From Planctomycetota bacterium (GTDB taxonomy: Bacteria > Planctomycetota > UBA1135 > GCA-002686595), in the NCBI GenBank assembly GCA_023150475.1, contig JAKLKU010000003.1:124001-188000 (forward strand): a DNA stretch of 64,000 nt. The letters run 5' to 3'. Below the pieces are notes generated by a model. It was not told the DNA's origin. It saw only the letters and a program-made list of their open reading frames with translations, and did no database searches. This document shows positions 27,957-36,096 of the stretch, one piece after another; positions within the stretch are counted from its first letter, which is position 1; every line of letters starts with the position of its first letter. The translations under genes and the position numbers were made by a program.

Positions 27957-29759
27957 TCAACGCGAGAGAGGATCGAGCACGAGGGCGGCCCTGAGCCAAC
28001 GCTCGGTCGCTTCTTCGTCCCCGGCACGGCGTGCGAGCTCCGCGAGCGCGCGCGCCGTGGCTGCATTCGGGAGGATCACGTGCGCGGCTTCGAGATCGCG
28101 TCGCGCGCCGAGCGCGTCGCCCTTGGCGAGTTTGGCGAGCGCGCGATTGCGCAACGCGCCTTCGGCCCGCGGATGCGCGGCGAGCACTCGATCGAGCAGT
28201 TTGACGCCTTCTTCCGCGCGTCCGAGCTCGGAGAGCACGAGTCCGAGGTTGATCTTCGACGCGGCCGAATCGGGATCGAGCACCAGCGCTCGCGCGTAGC
28301 TCTTGCGCGCATCCTCGGACCGGCCGAGTTCCGACAGCAGCCCGCCGCGGACGTGGTGATAGATCGCGAGGCGTTCGATCGCCGCGTCGGGCTTCTCGTC
28401 GACCTTCGCGCGCGCTCGCTCGAACCGGTTGGCGCCGAACTCCGCGAGCAGCAGCAGTCCGGGATCGCCGGCGGCCCCGTCCGCGCCGTCGAAACGCACG
28501 CTGCGTCCCGGCCAGCGGAAACGCCGCAGTTCCCCGGTGGTCGCTTGTTTGATGCGCAGCGTCTCGATCCGCGACGGCGCGAGCGGCACGCGTTCGATCT
28601 TGTGGTCGAAGATCTCGACGCCGTGCACGTCGAGTGGCTCGGTGCGCCGCGAGTGGCAATCGACGCAGGCGCGGCCTTCGCGTTCGGCGAGCGCGCGCGA
28701 ACACGGCGCGTCCTTGCCGTCGACTCGCGCGTCTTCGGGCGCGTGGCACCGCGTGCACGCGGCCCGGACGGCGTCGCGCTCTCGCGGCTCGAACACCGAA
28801 CGGTGCGGATCGTGGCACGTCTCGCAGGTCAGCGCACGGCCGCCGCTCGCCGCGCGCTCGAACGACGCAGTGAAACATTTCGACGCGACCAGCCGCTCCG
28901 TCTGACTGACGAACAGGATCTCGCCGTTCGCGTCGGAGCCCGTGAACACGGCGACCTTGTCGAGAAGGTCGCCGCCGGGAGCGCGATGCTCGGCGAGGTC
29001 GTTCGAGAGCGGCACGCGCGCGTCGCCCTGCAAATGGCAGCGCGCGCACGAAGAGAGGCGCTCGATCGGCGTGTCGAGCGCGAGCGCCGCCAGCGGATCG
29101 GGTCCCTCGGCGTTCGTGCCCTGGTGCTGCGCGTGTTCGGCCGCGCCGGGATGGCAGTGCGCGCAATCGATGCCGCGCGGTTTCCATTCGGGCACGTGGA
29201 GGTTCAGCGGGAATCGCTTCGGCGGCAGCGCATCGGTGTGACACGCGAGGCACTCGTCGCTGATGCCGACGGAGAAGCGCAACGTCGGCTGCACCAGGTG
29301 ACCAGGCGCGAGCGCGGCGTGGCGCGGCGCCTGCGCCGTGCCGGTCAGGAGTTCGATCGGCGCGAACCACAACATGCCGCCACGCAACGCGGCATACGAA
29401 GTGTCGGCGACGCCGGCCCCGATCGCGAAGACGAGCTCGGCGCCGTTGCGACACTCGGGGACCTCTTCGCCGTCGGGTCCGTACCATCGCTCGACGACGA
29501 CCGAACGTTTGCCTTGGTCCTCGAAGAAGTAGCGGAAGCCGGTGCGGTCGTCGTGCACGCCGACGAGCTCGTCGACTTCCTTGGGTCGCAGCGGTCGCAG
29601 CGCCTGCGCCATCGGCGACGCGCGATAGCTCGCGACGAGCTCCCCGTGGCAATCGACGCACGCTGCGCCGATCTCGGCCTCGTGACGCTCCGCGGCAGGC
29701 GCCTGCGGAGCGAACGCCACGACGATCGGTAGGAGGAAAGCGCAGGGCTCGAACGGCAT
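27957..29759 (-). CDS. secreted heptahaem cytochrome c with C-terminal TPR domain
   Basis: A 600-residue protein. A signal peptide (FLLPIVVAFAPQAPA) is followed by a cytochrome part with seven CxxCH haem sites, in order CVDCH (34-38), CLACH, CAHCH, CARCH, CETCH, CTRCH and CVDCH. The arrangement resembles octahaem or NrfA/cytochrome c554-like fold proteins (doubled CxxCH motifs and distal His). From about residue 450, three to four TPR units (for example, GLLSELGRSEDARKSYARAL and LGLVLSELGRAEEGVKLLDRVL) form a protein-binding C-terminus. This cytochrome-TPR fusion is common in planctomycetes. Redox partner and substrate are unknown. A start upstream of 29759 cannot be excluded. Confidence 0.88.
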   Translation of the reverse strand: MPFEPCAFLLPIVVAFAPQAPAAERHEAEIGAACVDCHGELVASYRASPMAQALRPLRPKEVDELVGVHDDRTGFRYFFEDQGKRSVVVERWYGPDGEEVPECRNGAELVFAIGAGVADTSYAALRGGMLWFAPIELLTGTAQAPRHAALAPGHLVQPTLRFSVGISDECLACHTDALPPKRFPLNLHVPEWKPRGIDCAHCHPGAAEHAQHQGTNAEGPDPLAALALDTPIERLSSCARCHLQGDARVPLSNDLAEHRAPGGDLLDKVAVFTGSDANGEILFVSQTERLVASKCFTASFERAASGGRALTCETCHDPHRSVFEPRERDAVRAACTRCHAPEDARVDGKDAPCSRALAEREGRACVDCHSRRTEPLDVHGVEIFDHKIERVPLAPSRIETLRIKQATTGELRRFRWPGRSVRFDGADGAAGDPGLLLLAEFGANRFERARAKVDEKPDAAIERLAIYHHVRGGLLSELGRSEDARKSYARALVLDPDSAASKINLGLVLSELGRAEEGVKLLDRVLAAHPRAEGALRNRALAKLAKGDALGARRDLEAAHVILPNAATARALAELARRAGDEEATERWLRAALVLDPLSR

Positions 29760-29911
29760 CGCGGCATTGCACCACGCACGCGGCCGACGCGCCAAGACCG
29801 AGCCCACGCCCTCGGAAGAGGCCGATCGAACGCACCGCGCGCCTGGCGCCGAAGGCTCGAGTTCGCTCGGTCCCCGGAGAACGCGCGCTTGCGCCGTGGC
29901 CGGCGCGCGGC

Positions 29912-30682
29912 ATGCTCCGCGACGTGAACACTCCGACGACGACGCTGCGTACCGTGCGCGAAGCCATCGAGATCGGCGCCGACGCCGCGAGCGTCTGGCA
30001 CGCGCTCGTCCGACGCGACGAAACACCTCGGTGGCTCGGCGAAGGCGCAGGCTTCGACCCCCGTCCGGAAGGCGCGTGCAGCGCCACGAACCTGCGCGGC
30101 GAACGATTCGACGGCCGCGTCGAGTCTTTCGCGGCGACGCGCAGGCTGGCGGCGCGCGCCACGGACGGTGGTTCGCTCGAGTTGCAGCTCGAGCCGCGCG
30201 CGCGGGGCACGATGGTACGCGTCGTGCGCAGCCTCTGGCTCGGTCGCGAACACGCCGACGAACTCGCGAACGCGGAAGCGCGCGAGTGGCGCATCGGACT
30301 GCTGCGCTTGCGCGCCCACGTCGAGTCGCAAGGCTCCGCCACGACGCTCGTCGCGAGTGCGTGGTCGCCGCTGGCGCGCGAAGCGGCGTGGGCAACGCTT
30401 TTCGGCGCCGAGCGACTGGTGCGCGCGGGCTCGGTCGATCAACTACAACGTCGCGACGGTTTCCACCTGCAGCTCGCGGGCGACATCGACCTGGCCGGCC
30501 GAGCCGCAAGCGTCGAGCCGCGCGCGCTGTTCATCGGCGACGCTCCGGGCGGCGAGGTTCTCGTGCTCACCGCACTCGCCGGTGGCGAACGCTCGCTGCT
30601 CGTCGCGGCGCTGCTCGGTTCGCGCCGCCCCGCGGATCAACTCGATCGACTGCGCGCGAGCTGGCTCCCGGCGCTTGCTTGA
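29912..30682 (+). CDS. SRPBCC (START-like) domain protein
   Basis: A 256-residue protein. The N-terminal 140 residues have the AHSA1/START-like pattern: VREAIEIGADAASVWHALVRRDETPRWLG at the beginning and a strand-rich middle. The second half repeats a looser version and ends with a helical LLGSRRPADQLDRLRASW. Such domains bind hydrophobic ligands in a deep cavity. No catalytic residues are known here. Its 3' end overlaps the 3' end of the convergent rRNA methyltransferase gene by 46 bases. A GTG at 29924 is an alternative start. Confidence 0.6.
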   Translation: MLRDVNTPTTTLRTVREAIEIGADAASVWHALVRRDETPRWLGEGAGFDPRPEGACSATNLRGERFDGRVESFAATRRLAARATDGGSLELQLEPRARGTMVRVVRSLWLGREHADELANAEAREWRIGLLRLRAHVESQGSATTLVASAWSPLAREAAWATLFGAERLVRAGSVDQLQRRDGFHLQLAGDIDLAGRAASVEPRALFIGDAPGGEVLVLTALAGGERSLLVAALLGSRRPADQLDRLRASWLPALA

Positions 30683-31512
30683 CGCGGCGCGAGCACGCAG
30701 AGCTCGACCGCGAGCGTGACGTCGAGTTCGACGAGCTCCCGAGCCCTCTCGGCTTCGCGCGTCCGTCCGCCGCGGTAGGTCGCGAGCAAGAGGTCGGCGA
30801 GGCCCGCGGCATCGAACGTCGGCCGCACGCGCACCGTGCGGCGTTCGACGAGTTCGAACACGTCCGCCACCGACGCGAGCACACGCTCGACGCGTTCCGT
30901 GGCGTCCGCGCGGCCGAGCACCGCGGCGCGCAACTCGGCTTGGTCGTCGCTTGCCGGCACGCCGAGCACCAGACGGCCGCCATCCGCCAGTACGCGCCGG
31001 AACTCCGTCGCGTGCTTCGGGCCCGTGATGCTGATCACGGTGCCGACGGAAGCGTCGAGCAACGGCAATCGCCGATCCGCGTTCGCGACGATCCACGCCG
31101 CACGCGGCGCGCGTTTCGCCGCGACGTCGATCGCGTGCGCGGAGAGATCGAGGCCGAGCGCCGAGCAACCGAGGTCGCGTTCGACGCGCTCGAGCGCGAA
31201 ACCCGGTCCACAACCGACCTCGACGACGCCGCGCGCGGCATGGGGCCGCACGAGTTCGACGAGCGCATCGAGCACCGCGAGATCCACCCCACGCGCGTGC
31301 AACCTCACGCGAGCTGCGACGTGCTCCGCGGAGTCGCCGGCGGCGAGCGAACGGCGGTCGTTGGGCTGCAGCAAGTTGACGTAGCCGCTCTTCGCGACGT
31401 CGTACGAATGCCCGCGCTCGCAGGCGAAGAGCCGCTCACGGCGCACGAGCGGCGCGAAGCAATCGCGCACGCTGCACGCGAGCGGCGGCCACTGGCAACG
31501 GTCTTGGTTCAT
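30637..31512 (-). CDS. RlmA-type 23S rRNA guanine-N1 methyltransferase
   Basis: A 291-residue protein. The N-terminal zinc-binding region has LACSVRDC and FACERGHSYDVAKSGYVNLL, the motif typical of RlmA (YebH/TlrB), with ligands Cys13, Cys18, Cys31 and His35. The SAM-binding motif is VVEVGCGPGFALERV, and the later ISITGPKHATEFRRVL segment is also typical. The family methylates N1 of G745/G748 in 23S rRNA hairpin 35; which base is not decidable. The start at 31512 was chosen over 31596 because the family usually begins only a few residues before the zinc knuckle. Confidence 0.85.
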   Translation of the reverse strand: MNQDRCQWPPLACSVRDCFAPLVRRERLFACERGHSYDVAKSGYVNLLQPNDRRSLAAGDSAEHVAARVRLHARGVDLAVLDALVELVRPHAARGVVEVGCGPGFALERVERDLGCSALGLDLSAHAIDVAAKRAPRAAWIVANADRRLPLLDASVGTVISITGPKHATEFRRVLADGGRLVLGVPASDDQAELRAAVLGRADATERVERVLASVADVFELVERRTVRVRPTFDAAGLADLLLATYRGGRTREAERARELVELDVTLAVELCVLAPRQASAGSQLARSRSS

Positions 31513-31594
31513 CTCGCCCGAGTGCTTGCGCTCGCAGCGGAGTATGCCAAGCTCGCGCGCCCGCGACGAACCCTGCGTCGCTCCACACGCCGCC

Positions 31595-32587
31595 ATGCCG
31601 ACCCGACCGCCGCAAGCCGCTGACGCTCTGCCCCGATTCCTGGCTCTCGCCCGCGCGTTGCGCGAATCGAAACGCTGGTTCGACGACTGGACGCTCCTCC
31701 GTCACGCGTCCGTGCCGCTCGGATTGCTGGACGGCGACCCGACGGAACTCGCCGCGGCCTTGCGCGAGACGATGGACGAGTTCAAACGCCGCGCGCGTTG
31801 GTGGCAGGAGACCGGCGGGAGCCTGCGCATCCTGCTTGCCGCGCAAGTGCTGCAGAGCGGAGGCAGCGTCGCCGAACGACTCGCCGAATTCGCGCGCGCC
31901 GAGAAGCTCTTCCGCGCGCAGAAATTGCCGCGAGGTCGCACCAGCGAGATCATCGCGAGCGCCGTGCTCGCCGAACAGGCACCGGACGGTCGCGTCACCG
32001 AAACGCAGGTCCGCCGCGTGCGCGCGATCTTCGACTGGATCAAACGCGACCACTCCTGGACCGTCGGCGCCGGCGAGTATCCGACGATCGCGCTGCTCGC
32101 CGCGACCGCCGTCGAGCCGGAGCGCATCGGCATCCGCGTCGAACGCATCTTCCAGGATCTGAAGGAGCGCGGCTTCAAGAGCCGCTCCGCCGCGATTTCG
32201 GCGTCGCACCTGCTCTTCTTCCACCCCGCGGAGGATCCGCGAGCGTGCGAACGTTTCGAAGCGTTGTGGCACGAGTTCCGCGCGCGTGGTCTGCGCATGC
32301 AGAGCGGCGACTACGACGAAATCGCGCTGCTCGCGTTCGCGCCCGGCACCGCGAGTTCGATCGCGAGCAAGGTGCTCGAGCACCGCGCCGCGATCATCGA
32401 GCTGAGGCCCAAGCCCGACCGCAACACGTCGTTCAGCCTCGCGTGCGGCACGGCGTTCCTCGAGCTCGTCGGTCAGGATCGCGCGTTGCGCCGGCTCTCG
32501 CGCATCCAAGCGACGCTCCAGATCCAATCGGTGCTGCGCGCGCGGCAAGCGGCGGCGACGGCCGCGGCGGCCAGCGCGGCGACCTGA
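31595..32587 (+). CDS. helical protein of unknown function, DUF4003-like
   Basis: A 330-residue, mostly helical cytoplasmic protein. Phrases such as GEYPTIALLAATAVEPERIGIRVERIFQDLKERGFKSRS and LLFFHPAEDPRACERFEALWHEFRARGLRM resemble the DUF4003 family of helical-repeat proteins, whose role is unknown. The frame is open upstream to 31526, but the ATG at 31595 lies in a better N-terminal context. It is transcribed divergently from the rRNA methyltransferase. Confidence 0.6.
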   Translation: MPTRPPQAADALPRFLALARALRESKRWFDDWTLLRHASVPLGLLDGDPTELAAALRETMDEFKRRARWWQETGGSLRILLAAQVLQSGGSVAERLAEFARAEKLFRAQKLPRGRTSEIIASAVLAEQAPDGRVTETQVRRVRAIFDWIKRDHSWTVGAGEYPTIALLAATAVEPERIGIRVERIFQDLKERGFKSRSAAISASHLLFFHPAEDPRACERFEALWHEFRARGLRMQSGDYDEIALLAFAPGTASSIASKVLEHRAAIIELRPKPDRNTSFSLACGTAFLELVGQDRALRRLSRIQATLQIQSVLRARQAAATAAAASAAT

Positions 32588-32687
32588 GGCGCGCCGCCTC
32601 CCGAGGCCGCGCGCCTCGCGTGCGGCCGCTTCGGCGCAGGGCCTCCGCGGCTACAGGGGAGCGTCGTGAACCGCCGATGGACGGTCC

Positions 32688-33557
32688 GTGCGCTTCCTGC
32701 ACCTCGATCACGTGCCCGCCGCCGTCGAACGGACGTTTCGGCATTCGCGCTTTGGCGCGCTGCTCTTCAGCGCCGTGCTGACGGCGCCACTCGCGTTCGC
32801 GGTCTGGCACGCGGAGCGCGTGCTCGAACTCGTGCGCTCGATCCCGTGGTACGCATGGCCGCTCGCGGGTCCGCTCGGGCTCCTCGTGCTCGCGCTCGGC
32901 GCGTTGTGCGCGTTCGCTTCGCGCGAGCTCGTCCACGCAGCGTTCTTGCCCACGAATTGGCTCGTCAAGACGTCGCGCGACGGGCTCTTCGTGCAACTAC
33001 GCTCGTGGCAGAACCACCACTTCGCGCTCGATCTGCCGACCGTCGCGTTCATCGCGTGGGACGAAATCGCGAGCGTGCGCCGCGTCTGCGAAACGCCGCC
33101 CGCGACTGGCCGGCGGACTCCGCCGACTCGGCGCTGGCTCGAGCTCGAGCTCTCGCGCGGCGACACGACGCCGCTCGCGGAATGGCTCGCCGCCGAAGCA
33201 CGGCGCGAGCCGCCCGAACGCAAGCGCTTCGGCGTCCGTTGGCGCACGCGCTACCACCACGTGCCGGTGCTCGTGCCGCAACCGGGCGTCGTGCGCGTGG
33301 AGTGGCTCGGTCGTGGGCTTTGGAAGGCGCTCGCCGAGCGCGTGCGCGTCGAAGAGCCGCGCGCAGTCCGCCTCGGGGACGCGGCGCTGCCGCTCGAAGC
33401 ACGAGTCGCCGAGTGCGTGGCGCGCGGCGACGAACTCACGGCGATCGCTCTGGCTCGCACGGAGCGTCACGTATCGCTCGTCGAAGCGAGATCGTTGGTC
33501 GAACGCGTCCGAGGGGACGCGTCGAGCCCAATACCTGAATCACGAGCGCGAGACTGA
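32688..33557 (+). CDS. unidentified membrane protein with cytoplasmic tail
   Basis: A 289-residue protein with two hydrophobic helices near the N-terminus (GALLFSAVLTAPLAFAVWH and WPLAGPLGLLVLALGALCAF). A soluble region of about 200 residues contains strand-rich segments similar to PH-like domains (GLFVQLRSWQNHHFALDLPTVAFIAWDEIASV) and a final helix (LVEARSLVERVRG) reminiscent of the ribosomal-protein L7/L12-like peptide in some bPH proteins. The start codon is GTG. No function is assigned. Confidence 0.65.
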   Translation: MRFLHLDHVPAAVERTFRHSRFGALLFSAVLTAPLAFAVWHAERVLELVRSIPWYAWPLAGPLGLLVLALGALCAFASRELVHAAFLPTNWLVKTSRDGLFVQLRSWQNHHFALDLPTVAFIAWDEIASVRRVCETPPATGRRTPPTRRWLELELSRGDTTPLAEWLAAEARREPPERKRFGVRWRTRYHHVPVLVPQPGVVRVEWLGRGLWKALAERVRVEEPRAVRLGDAALPLEARVAECVARGDELTAIALARTERHVSLVEARSLVERVRGDASSPIPESRARD

Positions 33558-33608
33558 CGGGCGCGCGAGTGCGTTGCTCGAGCCGCGCGGGCGAACGACC
33601 GCCGCGCG

Positions 33609-34139
33609 CTACGGCTTCTCGACCACCGTCTTCAGGTTGGCGAAGCCGGACTCGAAGTCCTTGCCGATCATCGCGTCCATGCTCATGAACACGCACATCA
33701 CCTTGCTCATGAAGTTGTGCTCACCACGCATCTTCCACGTGACGGTAGTCGAGTCGCCTTGCGGCGCGAGGTCGAACTCGGTGACGCAACTCGACGCGAA
33801 CGGCTCGATGAAATCGAGCTTGATGTCGATCGAGCTCGGCGCCGTGGTCTCGGTGATCTCCATGCGACCTTCGCCGACGTCGGAGTTGCCTTTCCACGCG
33901 TAGACGGCGCCCTTGCCGCTCGCAGAGCCTTCGAACGAGCGCGCCATCGCGGGGTCGAGCTTCTCCCACGGCGACCACTCCGGCCACCGATGGAAATCGG
34001 CGAGCAACGGATAGATCGCGTCCGGCGCCGCACGCAGCGTCGCGGAACGTTCGACTTCGTACGTGTCCGGCTTCGTCATCGCGAAACCGAGGACTCCGAC
34101 GATCAAGAGCACGACGACGAGCAGGATCTTCTTCAACAT
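33609..34139 (-). CDS. SRPBCC family protein (polyketide cyclase/dehydrase type), membrane anchored
   Basis: A 176-residue protein with an N-terminal anchor (KKILLVVVLLIVGVLGFAM) followed by one SRPBCC domain: VERSATLRAAPDAIYPLLADFHRWPEWSPWEKLDP, which is the family hallmark, and the C-terminal helix MDAMIGKDFESGFANLKTVVE. It probably binds a lipid or other hydrophobic ligand at the membrane. The ATG at 34139 starts directly before the anchor. It is the last chromosomal gene before the island. Confidence 0.85.
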   Translation of the reverse strand: MLKKILLVVVLLIVGVLGFAMTKPDTYEVERSATLRAAPDAIYPLLADFHRWPEWSPWEKLDPAMARSFEGSASGKGAVYAWKGNSDVGEGRMEITETTAPSSIDIKLDFIEPFASSCVTEFDLAPQGDSTTVTWKMRGEHNFMSKVMCVFMSMDAMIGKDFESGFANLKTVVEKP

Positions 34140-34324
34140 GGCGCTTTCCGCGTTCGAGGGGGGGAGGCGGGCGAGCGACCGGCGCTGCGGTCGGCCGCGA
34201 ATGTCGGGCCGGCGCACGATAGCGAGAACGGCGACGCGCAACGTGCCTTCACGCAGAGTTCACGTCGACTCGCACGATCCGCGCGGTCGAGGGCGGCGAG
34301 CCGATCGCGGACTCCGCGTCACCC

Positions 34325-34430
34325 TCCGAGACTCTGGGAAGCCCTGGAAAGGTCCGAGAGACTCCGAGAGACTCCGAGAGACCTCGAGAGACCTTGAGCG
34401 ACTCCAGAAGACTCCGAGAAACTCCGGGCG
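34325..34430. repeat. degenerate 10-bp periodic array (ACTCCGAGAG)
   Basis: The consensus ACTCCGAGAG recurs in strict 10-base phase about ten times. Two units at 34361 and 34371 are exact; others differ by one to four bases (for example, ACCTCGAGAG at 34381 and ACTCCGAGAA at 34411). The spacing equals one helical turn, as in iteron or recombinase arm arrays. It is located about 450 bases upstream of rep, just outside the putative left attachment site. Confidence 0.75.
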
Positions 34431-34455
34431 CCCGCCACACGAATTGCGCCTCGCG

Positions 34456-34500
34456 AAGCTGGTCGGGGGAACGAGACGCGGATTGAACTCTTCGTGCAGG
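34456..34500 (-). mobile_element. candidate left attachment site (degraded copy of the tRNA-Pro 3' end)
   Basis: TGGTCGGGG at 34460-34468 equals the CCA end plus acceptor strand of tRNA-Pro at 53552-53560, in the same orientation. Around it, CGAAG precedes by one to two bases in both places. Downstream, CGAGA, then GGATT-GAAC and TTCG/TCCG align with the tRNA T-arm if small insertions are allowed. A 9-bp exact core with weak flanks is only suggestive. Confidence 0.4.
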
Positions 34501-34878
34501 GGGCAGCGCAACTGGACCCGCTCGCCCTGCGGAGGTTGCTGGCCGCATGAGCACCTCCCGCCCCCTCCCGGTAGGAAGCCGCCTTCGTAGTCGCCGGGCA
34601 GGCACGCTCGACGCGACATCGCCGGTCGCGCATCACGGACCCGGTGGGCTCCGCCCATACGCCGCACCCTGGAGTCGCAACGAACGTGAGGACGCAGTGC
34701 GTGCTCTCGCGGAACCGAGCACTCCTCCATGCACGACCACCGAGCACGGCTCGTGGTCGCTGTCCCGAATCGCGAGCGCGTCGGGCCACAGCTTCGTGAC
34801 TCGACGCGCTCGACTGATCTCCGACCGCGACGGCTCCGACTTCTCAGGGACGACGCCGCGCGGTGAAGGACAAGCCGG

Positions 34879-36096
34879 ATGGCAACCTACACCACGCCTA
34901 GACACCGTGTCCAGTACACGGCCACGCGCCTCACCACGCCGCCCAGTGGGGCAAGTAACTCCCGAGCAGCGAGAAAGATCCTTTCTCGCGTGGACGGGAT
35001 CGCCGACTCGCCCATTCCGCGCACAGACGACGGAGTCATCGACACGATGAAGCTGCGGCTCGACATCCGGCGGCTTCAAGACGAGCGACGTGACGCCGTC
35101 ATCGAACGCGACATCGAGGATCTGATCCGGTCGGGACGCTGCTTCCGCGCGCACGTTCCCTGGAACACGAGGCACCGCGAGAAGCACCGACTCATTCGAC
35201 ACGAAGACGGTGTTCGCATCTCGGTCTACGAGAAGTGCATCACCGTCGAAGGTTCGCTTCCGCGCGTGCTCGGCCTCACGAACGTGACGCAGGCACAAGC
35301 CACCGACTACGACGCCGTCGCGTTGCTGAACGAGGCTCGCTACTCCCTTCTGCCGAGGACCACCGATCGCTGCGCGATGGAGCGATACGATCAGCGCTGG
35401 CACGTCGGGCGGCTGGACCTGTCGGTGAACTTCGCGGCGCAGAGAGCGCTGCTCATCGAAGCGTTGCGACACGTGCGACATCCCTTGATTCGCAAGGCCC
35501 CGGACATCTACGGCAACACCGGGGTCGCAATCTTCGGGTCCGACCGAGACTTCATCGTCTATGACGCGCATGAACGGCTTCGTCGGAGCAAGCTCGCGGT
35601 GCGCGTGCGACACAAGCTGATCGAGCTGTCGCCGCCTGGAACCATGCGGTTCGAGTTCCGGTACAAGTGCGCCAAGTCTGTTCGCACGTTTCTCGACGCG
35701 ATCCGTGCGAGGGCAGCGGTGTTGAGCATCGGGCCAACGATCGCGCTTCCGTTCGCCGCGCTCCGCGCCGATCGCGGAACCACGGTCTCCTACGCGCCCG
35801 TCCGCAACTGGCTCCTGCATGAGGCGCTGGCGTGTGAAGTCCTCGCCCTGACGGGTCAGCGCTCGCTGTCCGTCCCGGAATCGGATGGCTCGTTCGTCCA
35901 GCGCTGCGCGGTCGCCCACCTCGCGGAGCACCCCGAGCTGTTTGCGATGCTGGAGAGCACGCACTCGCGCCCGACGGTTCGGAAGTACCGCAGCCTGCTG
36001 GCTGCTCACTTCCTGCACGAGCAGGAGACGAACCTGCTCCAGCTCGCATGGCCCGCACGCCCGTCCCTGTCCGTCCGATCGCAGATCACAACATGA
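34879..36096 (+). CDS. rolling-circle replication initiator, phage/plasmid II/X family
   Basis: A 405-residue protein. The part from VIDTMKLRLDI (residue 53 on) matches the phage gene II/X (G2P, RstA-like) initiators, whose N-terminus usually reads MIDTVKLRI. ISVYEKCITVEGSLPRVLGLTNV and the later GRLDLSVNF are the other family hallmarks. These proteins nick the plus-strand origin and start rolling-circle replication. The ATG at 34879 has GAAGGA upstream; it adds about 50 residues not usual in the family, so a GTG at 34990 or ATG at 35047 may be the real start. Hairpins and an island palindrome lie in this 5' part. Its stop overlaps the ATG of the HU-like gene. Confidence 0.75.
   Translation: MATYTTPRHRVQYTATRLTTPPSGASNSRAARKILSRVDGIADSPIPRTDDGVIDTMKLRLDIRRLQDERRDAVIERDIEDLIRSGRCFRAHVPWNTRHREKHRLIRHEDGVRISVYEKCITVEGSLPRVLGLTNVTQAQATDYDAVALLNEARYSLLPRTTDRCAMERYDQRWHVGRLDLSVNFAAQRALLIEALRHVRHPLIRKAPDIYGNTGVAIFGSDRDFIVYDAHERLRRSKLAVRVRHKLIELSPPGTMRFEFRYKCAKSVRTFLDAIRARAAVLSIGPTIALPFAALRADRGTTVSYAPVRNWLLHEALACEVLALTGQRSLSVPESDGSFVQRCAVAHLAEHPELFAMLESTHSRPTVRKYRSLLAAHFLHEQETNLLQLAWPARPSLSVRSQITT
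34899..34913. promoter_or_regulatory. island palindrome, copy 1
   Basis: TAGACAC-C-GTGTCCA: 15 bases with one mismatch to the consensus TAGACAC-S-GTGTCTA. It lies at the 5' edge of rep, 20 bases after the first possible start and upstream of the later ones, so it would be promoter-proximal if rep starts at 34990 or 35047. Confidence 0.7.
34969..34989 (+). other. perfect hairpin in the rep 5' region, possible origin or attenuator
   Basis: GCGAGAAAG at 34969 and CTTTCTCGC at 34981 form a 9-bp perfect stem around ATC. It ends directly at the alternative GTG start at 34990. Rolling-circle origins often expose the nick site in such a hairpin near rep. It could equally be a translation-control structure. 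Confidence 0.5.

Larger units (their letters stand above)
34140..34878. other. left junction region of the island, no gene supported
   Basis: About 740 bases between the SRPBCC gene and rep. It holds the SRPBCC promoter, a 10-bp periodic array (34325-34430) and a sequence resembling the 3' end of tRNA-Pro (34456-34500), taken as the left attachment site. Several frames are open here, but none has a domain, a good start or consistent codon use. GAAGGA at 34865 is the ribosome-binding site of rep. Confidence 0.5.

Noticed and set aside
34260..34789. Overlapping open frames on both strands in the left junction region
   Set aside because: Biased Arg/Ser-rich translations, no ribosome-binding site, no domain; they partly translate the 10-bp repeat array.
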